From UBA5336 sp964506685 (GTDB lineage Bacteria > Pseudomonadota > Alphaproteobacteria > Caulobacterales > Hyphomonadaceae), in assembly GCA_964506685.1 (NCBI GenBank), contig CAZDMQ010000005.1:19321-83320 (forward strand): a stretch of DNA of 64,000 nucleotides, written 5' to 3'. The notes under the pieces are model-generated. The model ran no database searches and was not told the DNA's origin. It saw nothing but the letters and a program-made list of their open reading frames with translations. Both the position numbers and the translations under genes were made by a program. Shown here in pieces: positions 34,883 to 43,769 of the stretch (positions are counted from its first letter, which is position 1; each line of letters starts with the position of its first letter).

Positions 34883-36337
34883 ATGACCCGCATCACTGTT
34901 TTTCTTGTCGTTCTTCTGCTCGCAACCGGCAGCGCCTGGTATGGTGGAACCGCCTGGCACCAACCTGCGACGAGCCAGCAGGCCGATCGGGGGGCGGGTG
35001 AGGGAAAACCGCCGCAATATCTGCGCACCGTGCCCCGCAGCCGGTCGCAAATCGATCTCAGCTTCGCCCCGCTGGTCCGCGAAGTCGCCCCGGCCGTGGT
35101 CAATGTCTACACCCGCAAGATCGTCCGCAGTGCCTCGCCCTTTGCCGATGATCCGGTGTTCCGGCAATTCTTCGGCCTGCCCAGCGAGCGGGTCGAGAAT
35201 TCCCTCGGCTCTGGCGTCATTGTCGGCGCCGATGGCGTCGTCGTCACCAACAACCACGTCATCAAGGGGGCCGATGAACTGCTCGTCGTGCTCAATGATC
35301 GCCGCGAGTATCCGGCGAGGCTCGTGCTCGCCGATGCGCGCACCGACCTTGCCGTCCTGAAGCTCGACCTCGAAGACGGCGAACGCCTGCCGGTCCTGCA
35401 ATTTGCCGACACGCGCGACGTGCAGGTCGGCGATCTCGTGCTGGCCATCGGCAATCCCTTCGGCGTTGGCCAGACCGTCACCAGCGGGATCATCTCCGCC
35501 ACGGCCCGGACCGATGTCGGGGTCAGCGATTATGCCTTCTTCCTGCAGACCGATGCGGCGGTGAACCCCGGTAATTCCGGCGGCGCCCTGGTCGATGTCG
35601 ATGGTCGTCTGGTCGGGGTCAACACAGCCATCTTCTCGCGCTCGGGCGGCTCGAACGGCATCGGCTTCGCGATCCCCGCCGAAATGGTGCGCCGCGTTGT
35701 CGATGCCGGCATCAATGAGGGCATGATCGTCCGGCCATGGCTCGGCCTCAAGGGCCAGGCCGTGAGCTATGACATCGCCAGGGCGCAGGGGCTCGACCGG
35801 CCGGTGGGCGTGATCGTGACCGAGGTCTATGAGGACGGCCCGGCCGACACGGCGGGTCTGCAGCGGGGCGATCTCGTGCTCGAAATCGACGGTCGCGAAG
35901 TGTTCGATGAGAAGGGCCTGAAATTCCTCGCCGCCACGCTGTCACCCGGCGAGACGACCCGTCTGACCGTGCTGCGGGGCGGGCAGCGCCGCGAGGTCCC
36001 GGTCACCCTCGAGCCGCCGCCCGGGGCGACCGAAGCCGAGCGCGTTCTGCTGCGGGGACGCCATCCCTTCTCCGGCGCCGAGGTGGCCGAACTGTCCCCG
36101 CGCCTCGCCGAGGAGATCGGACGCGACCCCTTCGAGACCGGTATCCTGGTGACCCGCGTCCTGCGCAACGCCTATGCTCGTCGCATTGTCCGGCCCGGCG
36201 ACATCATTCTCGAGGTGAACGACCGCGAGGTCGACACCCTTGATGCGCTCGCCGAGGCCCTCAAGCAGAGCGCCCGGATCTGGGAGATCACGGTGGAACG
36301 CAACGGCCAGCGAGTCTCCGGCACGGTGCAGCTCTGA
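34883..36337 (+). CDS. DegP/HtrA-like periplasmic serine protease
   Basis: A 484-residue Do-family protease of the periplasm that degrades damaged envelope proteins. A signal peptide or anchor covers about residues 1-20. The trypsin-like domain has the triad His125 (TNNHVIKGADEL), Asp155 (ARTDLAVLKL) and Ser232 (NPGNSGGALVD). Two PDZ domains follow, from about residues 285 and 390. The ATG at 34883 has GGAGG six bases before it. It stands alone between the GPH symporter and a HAD hydrolase; no sigma-E-type partner is nearby. Confidence 0.93.
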   Translation: MTRITVFLVVLLLATGSAWYGGTAWHQPATSQQADRGAGEGKPPQYLRTVPRSRSQIDLSFAPLVREVAPAVVNVYTRKIVRSASPFADDPVFRQFFGLPSERVENSLGSGVIVGADGVVVTNNHVIKGADELLVVLNDRREYPARLVLADARTDLAVLKLDLEDGERLPVLQFADTRDVQVGDLVLAIGNPFGVGQTVTSGIISATARTDVGVSDYAFFLQTDAAVNPGNSGGALVDVDGRLVGVNTAIFSRSGGSNGIGFAIPAEMVRRVVDAGINEGMIVRPWLGLKGQAVSYDIARAQGLDRPVGVIVTEVYEDGPADTAGLQRGDLVLEIDGREVFDEKGLKFLAATLSPGETTRLTVLRGGQRREVPVTLEPPPGATEAERVLLRGRHPFSGAEVAELSPRLAEEIGRDPFETGILVTRVLRNAYARRIVRPGDIILEVNDREVDTLDALAEALKQSARIWEITVERNGQRVSGTVQL

Positions 36338-36406
36338 CCGCAGCGGCGACCCGGTGTCGCGCGGTTTCAATTGACGGCGCGTCCGGGTCCCGCCTACACG
36401 GGAGCC

Positions 36407-37051
36407 ATGACATTCAAGGCCGTGATCTGGGATTTCGGCGGGGTGCTCTCCACCTCGCCCTTCGATGCGTTCAACGCCTATGAGGCCGAACGCGGACTGC
36501 CGGCCGACTTCATCCGGTCGGTGAACGCACGCAATGGCGACAGCAATGCCTGGGCGCTGCTCGAACGCTCGGAAGTGACCGCCGAGGAATTCGATCGCCT
36601 GTTCCGCGCCGAGGCCGAAGCGCTTGGCCATTCCGTGCCCGGCAAGGACGTGCTGGCGCTGCTCGCCGGACGCCTGCGCCCGCGCGTGGTCGAGGCGCTG
36701 CAGGTTTGCAAGCGCCATGGCAAGGTTGGCTGCATCACCAATAACGCCCCGGTCGGCAAGGGCGCGAGCATGACCGACGACGCCAACCGTGCCGCCGAGG
36801 TCGCCGCCGTGTTCGAACTGTTCGACCATGTCATCGAAAGCTCGAAGCTCGGCATCCGGAAGCCCGATCCGCGGATCTATGAAATGATGTGCGAGGCGCT
36901 GGCCGTCGATCCGTCCGACTGCGTCTATCTCGACGATCTCGGCATCAACCTGAAGCCCGCACGGGCCATGGGCATGACCACGATCAAGGTCACGTCCGAA
37001 AACCAGCTTCTGGCCGATCTCGCCGCGGTGACAGGCTATGCCTTTCCCTGA
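36407..37051 (+). CDS. HAD family hydrolase (HAD-IA)
   Basis: A 214-residue haloacid-dehalogenase superfamily hydrolase. Motif I is WDFGGVLS near residue 8, where the second aspartate of the usual DxD is replaced by glycine as in several HAD-IA hydrolases. Motif II is GCITNNAP near residue 112, the lysine is in SSKLGIRKPDPRIY near residue 149, and motif III is YLDDLGINLKPARAMGM. The substrate is unknown. The ATG at 36407 has GGGAG close upstream. The next gene, a lipoprotein, starts inside its last 14 bases. Confidence 0.88.
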   Translation: MTFKAVIWDFGGVLSTSPFDAFNAYEAERGLPADFIRSVNARNGDSNAWALLERSEVTAEEFDRLFRAEAEALGHSVPGKDVLALLAGRLRPRVVEALQVCKRHGKVGCITNNAPVGKGASMTDDANRAAEVAAVFELFDHVIESSKLGIRKPDPRIYEMMCEALAVDPSDCVYLDDLGINLKPARAMGMTTIKVTSENQLLADLAAVTGYAFP

Positions 37052-37676
37052 GGGTGCCATCCGCGCCTTGTCGCGGCTCCTGATCGGCGCTTGCGTTGCA
37101 GGACTGGCCGGTTGCGGCGGCGCCGGGGAACCGGCGGGCGCCCCGGTGCGCCCACTCCCGCCGCCGCCGGATGAACGCCTGGTGACCGATCCGGCGCCGG
37201 AACCGTTGCCCGAACTGCCGGCCGCCGTTTCGGCCACACGCGACGCTATCCTCGAGGCGGCCGAGGCCCGGTCGCTGCGCCGCCTGGCCCGGCTCGCCGA
37301 CGCGCAGCCGGCCTTCCTCTCCAATCTCGGCAATGTCGATCATTACGAGCACTGGTACCTGATGCGTGCGACGGGCTTCGATGTCCCGCGTGAGCTTGAG
37401 GCCCTGTTTGCCGAGCCCTATGGCGTCCGCAGGGTCGGTCAGGAGACCTGGTTCGTCTGGCCCGATCTCGCCACGCTGCAAGGCGGCCCGCTGGTCCTCG
37501 AACGCCTGTCCTTCCGCGACCGGGCGCGGCTGAAGACGCTGATCGGGGAGACGGGGATCGAGGCCCTCCGCGCTGGTGAGCCCTATCCCGGTATCCGGAC
37601 AGCCATCGCCGAGGACGGGGGATGGCGCTACTTCCTGCATGAGAATGGTCTCAAGGAGGATACTGAACATGACTGA
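37038..37676 (+). CDS. Predicted lipoprotein of unknown function
   Basis: A 212-residue protein with a hydrophobic N-terminus and a lipobox (LAGC, lipidated Cys26), so it is probably attached to the envelope. A Pro-rich linker (about 30-65) precedes a domain of about 140 residues with VDHYEHWYLMRATGFDVPRE and ETWFVWPDLATLQGGPLVLE. I do not recognise the domain. It overlaps the HAD hydrolase by 14 bases upstream and the pterin dehydratase by eight bases downstream, so all three are likely one operon. Confidence 0.7.
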   Translation: MPFPEGAIRALSRLLIGACVAGLAGCGGAGEPAGAPVRPLPPPPDERLVTDPAPEPLPELPAAVSATRDAILEAAEARSLRRLARLADAQPAFLSNLGNVDHYEHWYLMRATGFDVPRELEALFAEPYGVRRVGQETWFVWPDLATLQGGPLVLERLSFRDRARLKTLIGETGIEALRAGEPYPGIRTAIAEDGGWRYFLHENGLKEDTEHD

Positions 37677-37962
37677 CACAATCGGAGCGGCAGCCCTTGT
37701 CGCGCGCTGTCCCGGCTGGCTGCCGGTCGCCGGCGGCCGTGATGCGGTGACCCGCAGCTTCACCTTCGCCGACTTCAAGACGGCCTTTGCCTTCATGTCG
37801 GCGACCGCGCTCAAGGCCGAGCAGATGGATCACCATCCCGAATGGTCGAATGTCTACAACCGTGTCGACGTCACCCTGACCACCCATGATGCTGGCGGGG
37901 TGACGGACAAGGACGCCGAACTCGCCAGCTACATGGACGGGCTGGCCGGCCGGCTTGGCTGA
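37669..37962 (+). CDS. Pterin-4a-carbinolamine dehydratase
   Basis: A 97-residue enzyme (PCD/DCoH family) that dehydrates 4a-hydroxytetrahydropterin, recycling the cofactor of aromatic amino-acid hydroxylases. The active-site stretch is DHHPEWSNVYNRVDVTLTTH followed by DAGGVTDKD. The start is the ATG at 37669 after AAGGAGG, overlapping the stop of the lipoprotein gene. No phenylalanine hydroxylase is in the window. Confidence 0.92.
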   Translation: MTDTIGAAALVARCPGWLPVAGGRDAVTRSFTFADFKTAFAFMSATALKAEQMDHHPEWSNVYNRVDVTLTTHDAGGVTDKDAELASYMDGLAGRLG

Positions 37963-38132
37963 CCCCCGGCTCGGCTGACCGTCAAAGCGCTTCCAGGCGA
38001 AGTGGCCCCGGTTCACCGTCCGGAAGCGCATCAAGACAATGACTTGAAGCGGCACGTTGAGTCCGCTTGAGAACGCGCCGCTTTAGCTGCGGCGGACCCT
38101 TCGTCAGGGCGTCGGGATGTCAGGGTGCCGGT

Positions 38133-38164
38133 GCGCGAGGGCGCGAGGGCGCGAGGGCGCGAGG
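38133..38164 (+). repeat. Four perfect copies of an 8-bp unit
   Basis: GCGCGAGG is repeated four times without change at 38133-38164 in the gap between two convergent genes. Short tandem repeats like this vary in copy number by slippage. No coding frame here is credible. Confidence 0.9.
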
Positions 38165-38195
38165 ACGTCAGGGCGGACGGACGCCGCCGCACGCG

Positions 38196-39065
38196 TCACG
38201 CGATTGCCGTCGAGCCCGGGAGCTGGCGCGCGCTGCGGTGCAGGTAGTCGCGCGGCAGGCCAAGGCGCCGGCAGGCCTGGACCGGCGGCGACAGCGGAAT
38301 GGCAAACCGGTCGGCGAGACGGGCGGCGCGCCGCAGGCGGCGGTCGTCCCCGGCCGTGAAATCGGACCGCAGGCGAAGCTGGGCGCGGATCGGGGGCGGC
38401 ACGAGGTCGATGGCCGCGCGAATGGCCGGTCCCTGCAGTCCCGACACGGGCCAGGGCAGGGCCGGGGCCCGGGCGATGATCTCGAAGAACTCGTCGAGCA
38501 CGGCCGACGGCGCGAGCTCCGGCCGCATCGCCTCGTAAAGGGCCTGCGCTTCGGCCTCGCTGCCGGCCGGCGCGGCGCCATAGAGCCGCGCCGAGGGGCC
38601 CGCGTCCCGGAAGAAGCGGTCGCGCTGCTCGGGTGTGAGCGTGGCGGCAAACCGGTGATAGGCGCCGAGGAACTGCGCGCTGGCCGTCACCTGCACCCAG
38701 CTCAGAAGCTCCGGATCATCGGCCCGGTACGCATGCCCCTCATCGGTCACGCCGGACACCCGCGCATGCATCCGACCGACCCGCGCGATCACGTCCTCGG
38801 CCACCGAGCGGGCGGCGTAGACCGTTACCATCGCAGCCAGGCCCGTGCGCCGCATCCGCCGGACAGGGTCGGTGCGGAACCCGGTATGGTTCCAGACACC
38901 GGCGCGCACACGCGGCTCGGCCAGCTCCAGGATCACTGCGGAGATGCCGCCGATGAACAGGGTCACGGGGTTCTTGAACACCTGCCAGGCGACGCTGTCG
39001 GGCGAGGCCAGCGCAGCTTCGCCCGGCGGCGCGCGGAAATCGATGGGCCGGCCAAGATATTTCAT
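38196..39065 (-). CDS. DUF2236 (MpaB-like) oxygenase family protein
   Basis: A 289-residue protein of the DUF2236 family, which includes the latex-clearing protein Lcp and the fungal MpaB oxygenase. It shows SVAWQVFKNPVTLFIGGISA, VILELAEPRVRAGVWNHTGF and the RTDPVRRMRRT motif near the start, with GVTDEGHAYRADDPELLSWV in the middle. Some members bind haem; the reaction here is unknown. The start is uncertain: the ATG at 39065 has no ribosome binding site. It is convergent with the pterin dehydratase, about 230 bases away, and is followed upstream by recQ on the same strand. Confidence 0.82.
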   Translation of the reverse strand: MKYLGRPIDFRAPPGEAALASPDSVAWQVFKNPVTLFIGGISAVILELAEPRVRAGVWNHTGFRTDPVRRMRRTGLAAMVTVYAARSVAEDVIARVGRMHARVSGVTDEGHAYRADDPELLSWVQVTASAQFLGAYHRFAATLTPEQRDRFFRDAGPSARLYGAAPAGSEAEAQALYEAMRPELAPSAVLDEFFEIIARAPALPWPVSGLQGPAIRAAIDLVPPPIRAQLRLRSDFTAGDDRRLRRAARLADRFAIPLSPPVQACRRLGLPRDYLHRSARQLPGSTAIA

Positions 39066-39178
39066 GGTGTTGAATATAGTGGGCCGGATCAGCCGCTGCG
39101 AGCGTCCCGGTCTATCCGCATGAACTTGCCCGGCCCGCGGGCGATCGGCGACGGCGCCCGGTCCTGCCCAACCGGGTC

Positions 39179-41011
39179 TCATGCGGCCTTCACCAGTCCG
39201 GCCACCGCCTCACCATAGAGCGCCGCCTTCTTCTCACCGACCCCGCTCACCGCGCGCAGGGCATCGGTGCTGGTCGGGCGTTCGGTCGCGATCGCTGCCA
39301 GCGTGCGGTCATGAAAGATCACATAGGGCGGCACGCCCTTCTCCCGCGCCTGTTCGAGGCGCCAGGTGCGCAGGGCCTCGAACAGGCCACGATCCGGTTC
39401 CGAGAGGGCATCGATCAGCGTCTGGCTGGCCACGGCCTTGCCCTTGCGCCGGGTCCGCCGCTCGCCCGGGTCCGCCTTAAGGCGCACCTCGACCTCGCCG
39501 GCCCACAGTGCCCGCACGCGCTCGACATCGCCGAGCGTCAGCACCGGGCGCAGGGCATCGCCGCCTTCACCCAGCAGGCCCGTGAACAGCAATTCGTCGA
39601 TCACCGCGCGCCAGCCCGCCGCCCCGAGATCGGCCCCGACGCCATAGGTCGACAGCTGCGCCATGTCCGTGTCGAGCTGGTCCTTGGCCTCGCCGCGCAG
39701 GTGCGTGATGATCCGGCCGCGGCCGACCCGCTCTCCGGTGCGCATCACCGCCGCCGTGGCCATGCTCGCCCAGCGGCTGACATCGAAGCCCGCACCTGGC
39801 CCGGCGAGGCAGTTGTCGCAGGTCCCGCAGGGCTCGGCATCGGTCTCGCCGAAATAGGCGCGGATCGCAGCCCGCCGGCACGCACTTCCATTGAGGAAGG
39901 CGAACAGCTGGCGCGTCTTGCCGGTCTGGACCTGCTTGACGGCCTCCGGCGCATCGCCTTCCTGTGTCCAGTTGAGGGCGCGGCGCAGGTCGGCCGGTCC
40001 GAACAGGGCATAACCGTCGGCCGGGTCCCCATCCCGGCCCGCGCGACCGACCTCCTGCCAGTAGGCCTCGATCGTCTTGGGCGGATCGGCGTGGATCACG
40101 AAGCGCACATCGGGCTTGTCGACGCCCATACCGAAGGCGACGGTCGCACACATCACGAGACCATCTTCCATCAGGAAGCGGCGCTGGCGTTCGGCCCGGA
40201 GGTCGGCCTCCAGCCCGGCATGATAGGCGAGCGAGGGCAGGCCGGCCCGGCTCAGCGCGGCGGCGAGGTCCTCGGTTGCGTTGCGCGTGGCCGCATAGAC
40301 AATGCCCGACTGGCCTTCGCGCCCTTTCAGCAGGGCCAGGATGCGCTGGGTCCGGTCGCCCTGTTTGGGCTCGGCATTGAGGTTCAGGTTGGGCCGGTCG
40401 AAGCTCGCCACATGCACGGCGGGCGCATCAAGGTCCAGCTGGGCGAGGATGTCGTCGCGCGTCCGGGCATCGGCCGTGGCCGTGACCGCGATCCTCGGCA
40501 CGCCCGGAAAGAGCGCCTTCAGCCGGCCGAGCGCGCGATAATCGGGGCGGAAATCATGGCCCCACTGGCTGACACAGTGGGCCTCGTCGACGGCGATCAG
40601 CGACACTCTCAGCCCCGAAAGCGTCTGGCCGAGCCCCGAGGCCAGCCCTTCCGGCGACACGTACAGGATATCCAGCGCCCCGTAGGCGGCGGCATCGAGG
40701 GCCGCGCGCCGGCTGTCGGGCGGCATGGAACTGTCGAGCCGTTCGGCCCGCACCCCGAGCGCCTTGAGCGTGTCCACCTGGTCGGCCATCAGCGCGATCA
40801 GCGGCGAGACGACCAGCCCCACTCCTTCGCGCAGCAGCGCCGGGATCTGGTAGCACAGGGATTTGCCCCCGCCGGTCGGCAGGACGGCGAACGCGTCGCG
40901 ACCGGCGAGCACGTCCTCGATGATCGGCGCCTGCAGGCCGCGAAAGGCCGGATAGCCGAAGACCCGGCCGAGCAGGTCGCGGGCATCGTCGAGTGTGGGC
41001 GTCGCGCTCAT
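39179..41011 (-). CDS. recQ: ATP-dependent DNA helicase RecQ
   Basis: A 610-residue 3'-to-5' helicase used in recombination and fork repair. It has the Walker A motif LPTGGGKSLCYQ (about residues 44-55), the DEAH box VDEAHCVSQWGHDFRPDY near residue 140, a helicase C domain with the arginine-finger region QEVGRAGRDG, a zinc-binding cysteine cluster (CRRAAIRAYFGE, then CGTCDNC), a winged-helix region, and an HRDC domain in the last 80 residues. The ATG at 41011 is the family start. It lies about 115 bases upstream of the DUF2236 gene on the same strand. Confidence 0.96.
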   Translation of the reverse strand: MSATPTLDDARDLLGRVFGYPAFRGLQAPIIEDVLAGRDAFAVLPTGGGKSLCYQIPALLREGVGLVVSPLIALMADQVDTLKALGVRAERLDSSMPPDSRRAALDAAAYGALDILYVSPEGLASGLGQTLSGLRVSLIAVDEAHCVSQWGHDFRPDYRALGRLKALFPGVPRIAVTATADARTRDDILAQLDLDAPAVHVASFDRPNLNLNAEPKQGDRTQRILALLKGREGQSGIVYAATRNATEDLAAALSRAGLPSLAYHAGLEADLRAERQRRFLMEDGLVMCATVAFGMGVDKPDVRFVIHADPPKTIEAYWQEVGRAGRDGDPADGYALFGPADLRRALNWTQEGDAPEAVKQVQTGKTRQLFAFLNGSACRRAAIRAYFGETDAEPCGTCDNCLAGPGAGFDVSRWASMATAAVMRTGERVGRGRIITHLRGEAKDQLDTDMAQLSTYGVGADLGAAGWRAVIDELLFTGLLGEGGDALRPVLTLGDVERVRALWAGEVEVRLKADPGERRTRRKGKAVASQTLIDALSEPDRGLFEALRTWRLEQAREKGVPPYVIFHDRTLAAIATERPTSTDALRAVSGVGEKKAALYGEAVAGLVKAA

Positions 41012-41224
41012 GATCCTACACAAGCCGGACTCGGCGGCTGCGCCAAGGGGGAGGCCGCAAGAGGGTCTCCCCTCCTGCGCCACTGAAAACGGCGCCGCCA
41101 GCCCGAATTGTCCATCCGTAGAGGTCCCTATTTCGCCGCGATACGGCGCCGCGCGGCTGGGTGCCATCTGTCCGGATCGCACGGAAAGGGTGACACAAGC
41201 GTCAGGTTTATCTGGAGAGAGCCC

Positions 41225-41926
41225 ATGACAAGACGACTTCTTGCAGCGATCACGGCGGTTGGCTGCGCCGTTGGTTTCAGCGCCCCGGCCCTGGCCGAGG
41301 GCAATCCGTGGATGGTGCGCGGACGCGTGATCGGCGTCCTGCCGGACGAAAGTGCCGATCTCTCGGCAGGCGGCGCCGCACTGCCGGGCGATGTCGATAT
41401 CGGCGACCAGTATGTTCCCGAACTCGACATCAGCTATTTCTTTACCGACCAGATCGCCGCTGAACTCATCCTTGCGGTCACCCCGCATGACGTGGAAGCG
41501 ACCGATGTGGCGGTTCCCGAAGTGTTCGGGCCGGCCAATGTCGATCTTGGTGATGTCTGGCTGCTGCCGCCGACGCTGACGCTGCAGTACCATTTCACCC
41601 AGTTCGGCCAAGTGAAGCCGTATGTCGGGGCCGGCGTGAATGCGACCTTCTTCTTCAATGAGGACGAAGGCCCGGTCGCCGACGGGATCGAATACGACCC
41701 GAGTTTCGGCGGGGCGATCCAGGCGGGTGTCGATTATGACCTCGATGGCGCCGCTGGCGGCTGGGGGCTCAATCTCGATGTCAAGAAAGTCTGGATCAAT
41801 TCGGACGTGACGGTCGACCTCTCAAGCGCGCTCGGCCCGGTTCTCGGCGCTCCCGAAGTGAAGGTCGATGCCGATGTGGATATCAATCCGCTGATTGTCG
41901 GGCTGGGAGTCGTTTACAAATACTGA
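41225..41926 (+). CDS. OmpW family outer-membrane protein
   Basis: A 233-residue OmpW-family beta-barrel of the outer membrane, thought to pass small hydrophobic molecules. The signal peptide covers about residues 1-25 (cleavage near ALAEG). The family pattern is NPWMVRGRVIGVLPDES, DIGDQYVPELDISYFFTDQI, LPPTLTLQYHF and a C-terminal VVYKY ending in an aromatic residue. The ATG at 41225 follows GGAGAG. A clear terminator follows the gene. It faces recQ across a 213-base gap. Confidence 0.93.
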   Translation: MTRRLLAAITAVGCAVGFSAPALAEGNPWMVRGRVIGVLPDESADLSAGGAALPGDVDIGDQYVPELDISYFFTDQIAAELILAVTPHDVEATDVAVPEVFGPANVDLGDVWLLPPTLTLQYHFTQFGQVKPYVGAGVNATFFFNEDEGPVADGIEYDPSFGGAIQAGVDYDLDGAAGGWGLNLDVKKVWINSDVTVDLSSALGPVLGAPEVKVDADVDINPLIVGLGVVYKY

Positions 41927-41996
41927 GCGGGCCGCGCCGGTATCAACCGGCCTGCCTCATTACCTCCCGGATCGCCCGGGAGGTGAAACCTCGATA

Positions 41997-42026
41997 ACCA
42001 CCGGTGGTTGCCGGTGGTGTTTTTTC
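41997..42026 (+). terminator. Rho-independent terminator after the ompW-like gene
   Basis: ACCACCGG (41997-42004) pairs with CCGGTGGT (42011-42018) around a six-base loop and is followed by G and six T residues. A second perfect hairpin, ACCTCCCGG/CCGGGAGGT, lies just upstream at 41962-41984. This is the clearest terminator in the window. Confidence 0.85.
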
Positions 42027-42047
42027 TGTGGAAATAGCCGGTCGGGT

Positions 42048-43040
42048 TCAGTCGAGGTCCGGGCGGATAATGACCTTGCCGATCACGGCCCGGTCCTTCA
42101 GCATCTGCAGGCCTTCAAGCGCACGCGCCAGTGGCAATTCGGCGTGAATGCGTGGGCGCACCTTGCCGTCCCGGGCCCAGGCCCAGATGGCGTCGCGGTT
42201 TTCGAGCCCCTTTTCGGGAAACTGGCGGCCATATTCCCCCGCTCTTACGCCGACGACGGAAAACCCCTTTAGCAGGGGAATATTCGTCCTGACATCTGCA
42301 ATGCGTCCCGACGTAAACCCGACAACTAGAAGCCGTCCATCGAAGGCAATGCAACGGGTGCTTTCATCAAAAACGTCGCCGCCGACCGGATCGACGATCA
42401 CGTCGGCGCCGCGGCCCCCGGTCAGGGCCTTCACCGCCTCGCGGAACCCCTGCCCGACATTCAGGACATGGTCGGCGCCATAGGCGCGGATCACTTCCAG
42501 CTTGGCGTCCGATCCGGAGGTTGCAATCACGGTGGCCCCGAGCAGCTTGCCGACATCGACGCAGGCCAGCCCGACCCCGCCGCTGGCCCCATGCACGAGC
42601 AGCGTCTCGCCGGGCTGGATCGCTGCGCGGCGGACAAGCGCCACATAGGCCGTGAGATAGGCCGCAGGATAGGCCGCTGCGGCGGCATAGCCCATGCCTT
42701 CGGGAATGGGCTCCACCGATATGGCCGGTGCCAGCGCGTATTCGGCAAAGGCGCCAAACCGGTTGCCGCCCGCCACGGGCGTCCCGATTTCCACCTGCAC
42801 ACCTTCGCCGACGGCGTCCACGGTGCCCGCAAGGTCCATGCCCGGGGAAAACGGCAGCTCCGGTTTGAGCTGGTAGGTGCCTTCGGTCATGAGAATGTCG
42901 GGAAAGTTGACGCTGGCCGCCCTGACCTTCACGCGCACCTGGCCCGGGCCGGGCTGGGGCACCGGGATGCGCCGGACCTCCGCGCCCGACAGGTCATCGC
43001 TGAGCGTATGGCAAACCAGTGCGCGCATTGTATCCGGCAT
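42048..43040 (-). CDS. NADPH:quinone oxidoreductase family protein
   Basis: A 330-residue medium-chain dehydrogenase/reductase of the quinone oxidoreductase group. It has VPQPGPGQVRVKVRAASVNF near residue 27, the Rossmann motif LLVHGASGGVGLACVDVGKL near residue 147, and GADHVLNVGQGF. No zinc-binding cysteines are visible, as in zinc-independent quinone reductases. The ATG at 43040 is preceded by GGGAGAG; an ATG four codons later is possible. It is convergent with the ompW-like gene across the terminator. Confidence 0.92.
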   Translation of the reverse strand: MPDTMRALVCHTLSDDLSGAEVRRIPVPQPGPGQVRVKVRAASVNFPDILMTEGTYQLKPELPFSPGMDLAGTVDAVGEGVQVEIGTPVAGGNRFGAFAEYALAPAISVEPIPEGMGYAAAAAYPAAYLTAYVALVRRAAIQPGETLLVHGASGGVGLACVDVGKLLGATVIATSGSDAKLEVIRAYGADHVLNVGQGFREAVKALTGGRGADVIVDPVGGDVFDESTRCIAFDGRLLVVGFTSGRIADVRTNIPLLKGFSVVGVRAGEYGRQFPEKGLENRDAIWAWARDGKVRPRIHAELPLARALEGLQMLKDRAVIGKVIIRPDLD

Positions 43041-43375
43041 GTTTTCTCTCCCTTGAGTATGGCATTTCAGGCCTTATACCCCTGATGCGTTCCCAGGCTG
43101 GCGGCAATAAACAGCAGGTTCTTTGCATGCGTTCGAAAGTCGCAGCCGCCCGGCGAGTGAGCGCATTTTCATGGGCATTCCACAAGCTCGGTATGGTTGT
43201 GAAAACCTGTTCATATTAGACTGCCCGATAAGTTGATATATGCTGGCGGGAACTCGCCTCGCGAATGATTGATGAGGATGTGCTTGTATTTATTTTTGCG
43301 TGGATTATAACGTAAATACTCCGGTAACAATTGAGGGCGTAAATCCGGCAGGCAAGTGTAGTAAGGAGATCCGAA
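43041..43375. other. 335-bp AT-rich leader of the H-NS-like gene
   Basis: This gap is markedly AT-rich in its last 180 bases compared with the rest of the window. It contains a promoter candidate (43284-43311), a small hairpin (GGCG/CGCC near 43235) and runs of A and T that may bend the DNA. An open frame of 44 codons from an ATG at 43085 has no ribosome binding site and is not called. H-NS-like proteins often repress their own promoters through such DNA. Confidence 0.6.
43284..43311 (+). promoter_or_regulatory. Candidate promoter of the H-NS-like gene
   Basis: TTGTAT (43284-43289) and TATAAC (43306-43311) are 16 bases apart. The -10 matches the consensus at five of six positions and the -35 at three. 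The start codon lies 65 bases further on. Confidence 0.45.
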
Positions 43376-43681
43376 ATGGCAAAGTCGAATGTCGCAATCG
43401 AAGAACTTGAAATAGACGAGCTGATGTCGCTTCGCGACAAGGTTGAAGATCGCATCAAGTCGATGGCAAAGGCGCGCCGGGCAAAACTTCGGGCGGAAAT
43501 GGAAGCACTGGAGCCCTACCTGAAAGTGGGCAAGAACGGCACCACATCAGGCTCGAAAGTCCCGCCGAAATACAAGGATCCGATCTCTGGCCAGACCTGG
43601 TCGGGCCGGGGACGTCCGCCGGCATGGGTACTGGCGCACGAGCAGAACGGCGGCAAGCGGGACGAGCTGCTGATTGACTGA
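43376..43681 (+). CDS. H-NS family nucleoid-associated protein (HvrA-like)
   Basis: A 101-residue H-NS-like protein. An N-terminal helical dimerisation region (IEELEIDELMSLRDKVEDRI) is followed by a basic linker (AKARRAKLRAE). The C-terminal DNA-binding motif is GQTWSGRGRPPAWV, typical of the HvrA/H-NS type that binds AT-rich DNA in the minor groove. The ATG at 43376 has AAGGAGA upstream. Its own leader is AT-rich. It ends convergent with phoB. Confidence 0.92.
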   Translation: MAKSNVAIEELEIDELMSLRDKVEDRIKSMAKARRAKLRAEMEALEPYLKVGKNGTTSGSKVPPKYKDPISGQTWSGRGRPPAWVLAHEQNGGKRDELLID

Positions 43682-43769
43682 CTCCCCCGTGCGGCGCGCA
43701 CCGGTCCCGGGCGGACGGTCTGCGCTAGCCCCTCCGGGCGCAGGACCCTGCCCCCGGTCTGGCCTCGCC

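Noticed and set aside
39311..41086. A 591-codon open frame on the plus strand
   Set aside because: It is antisense to recQ, which has all helicase motifs.
43085..43219. A 44-codon frame in the leader of the H-NS-like gene
   Set aside because: There is no ribosome binding site and no similarity; the region is better explained as regulatory.
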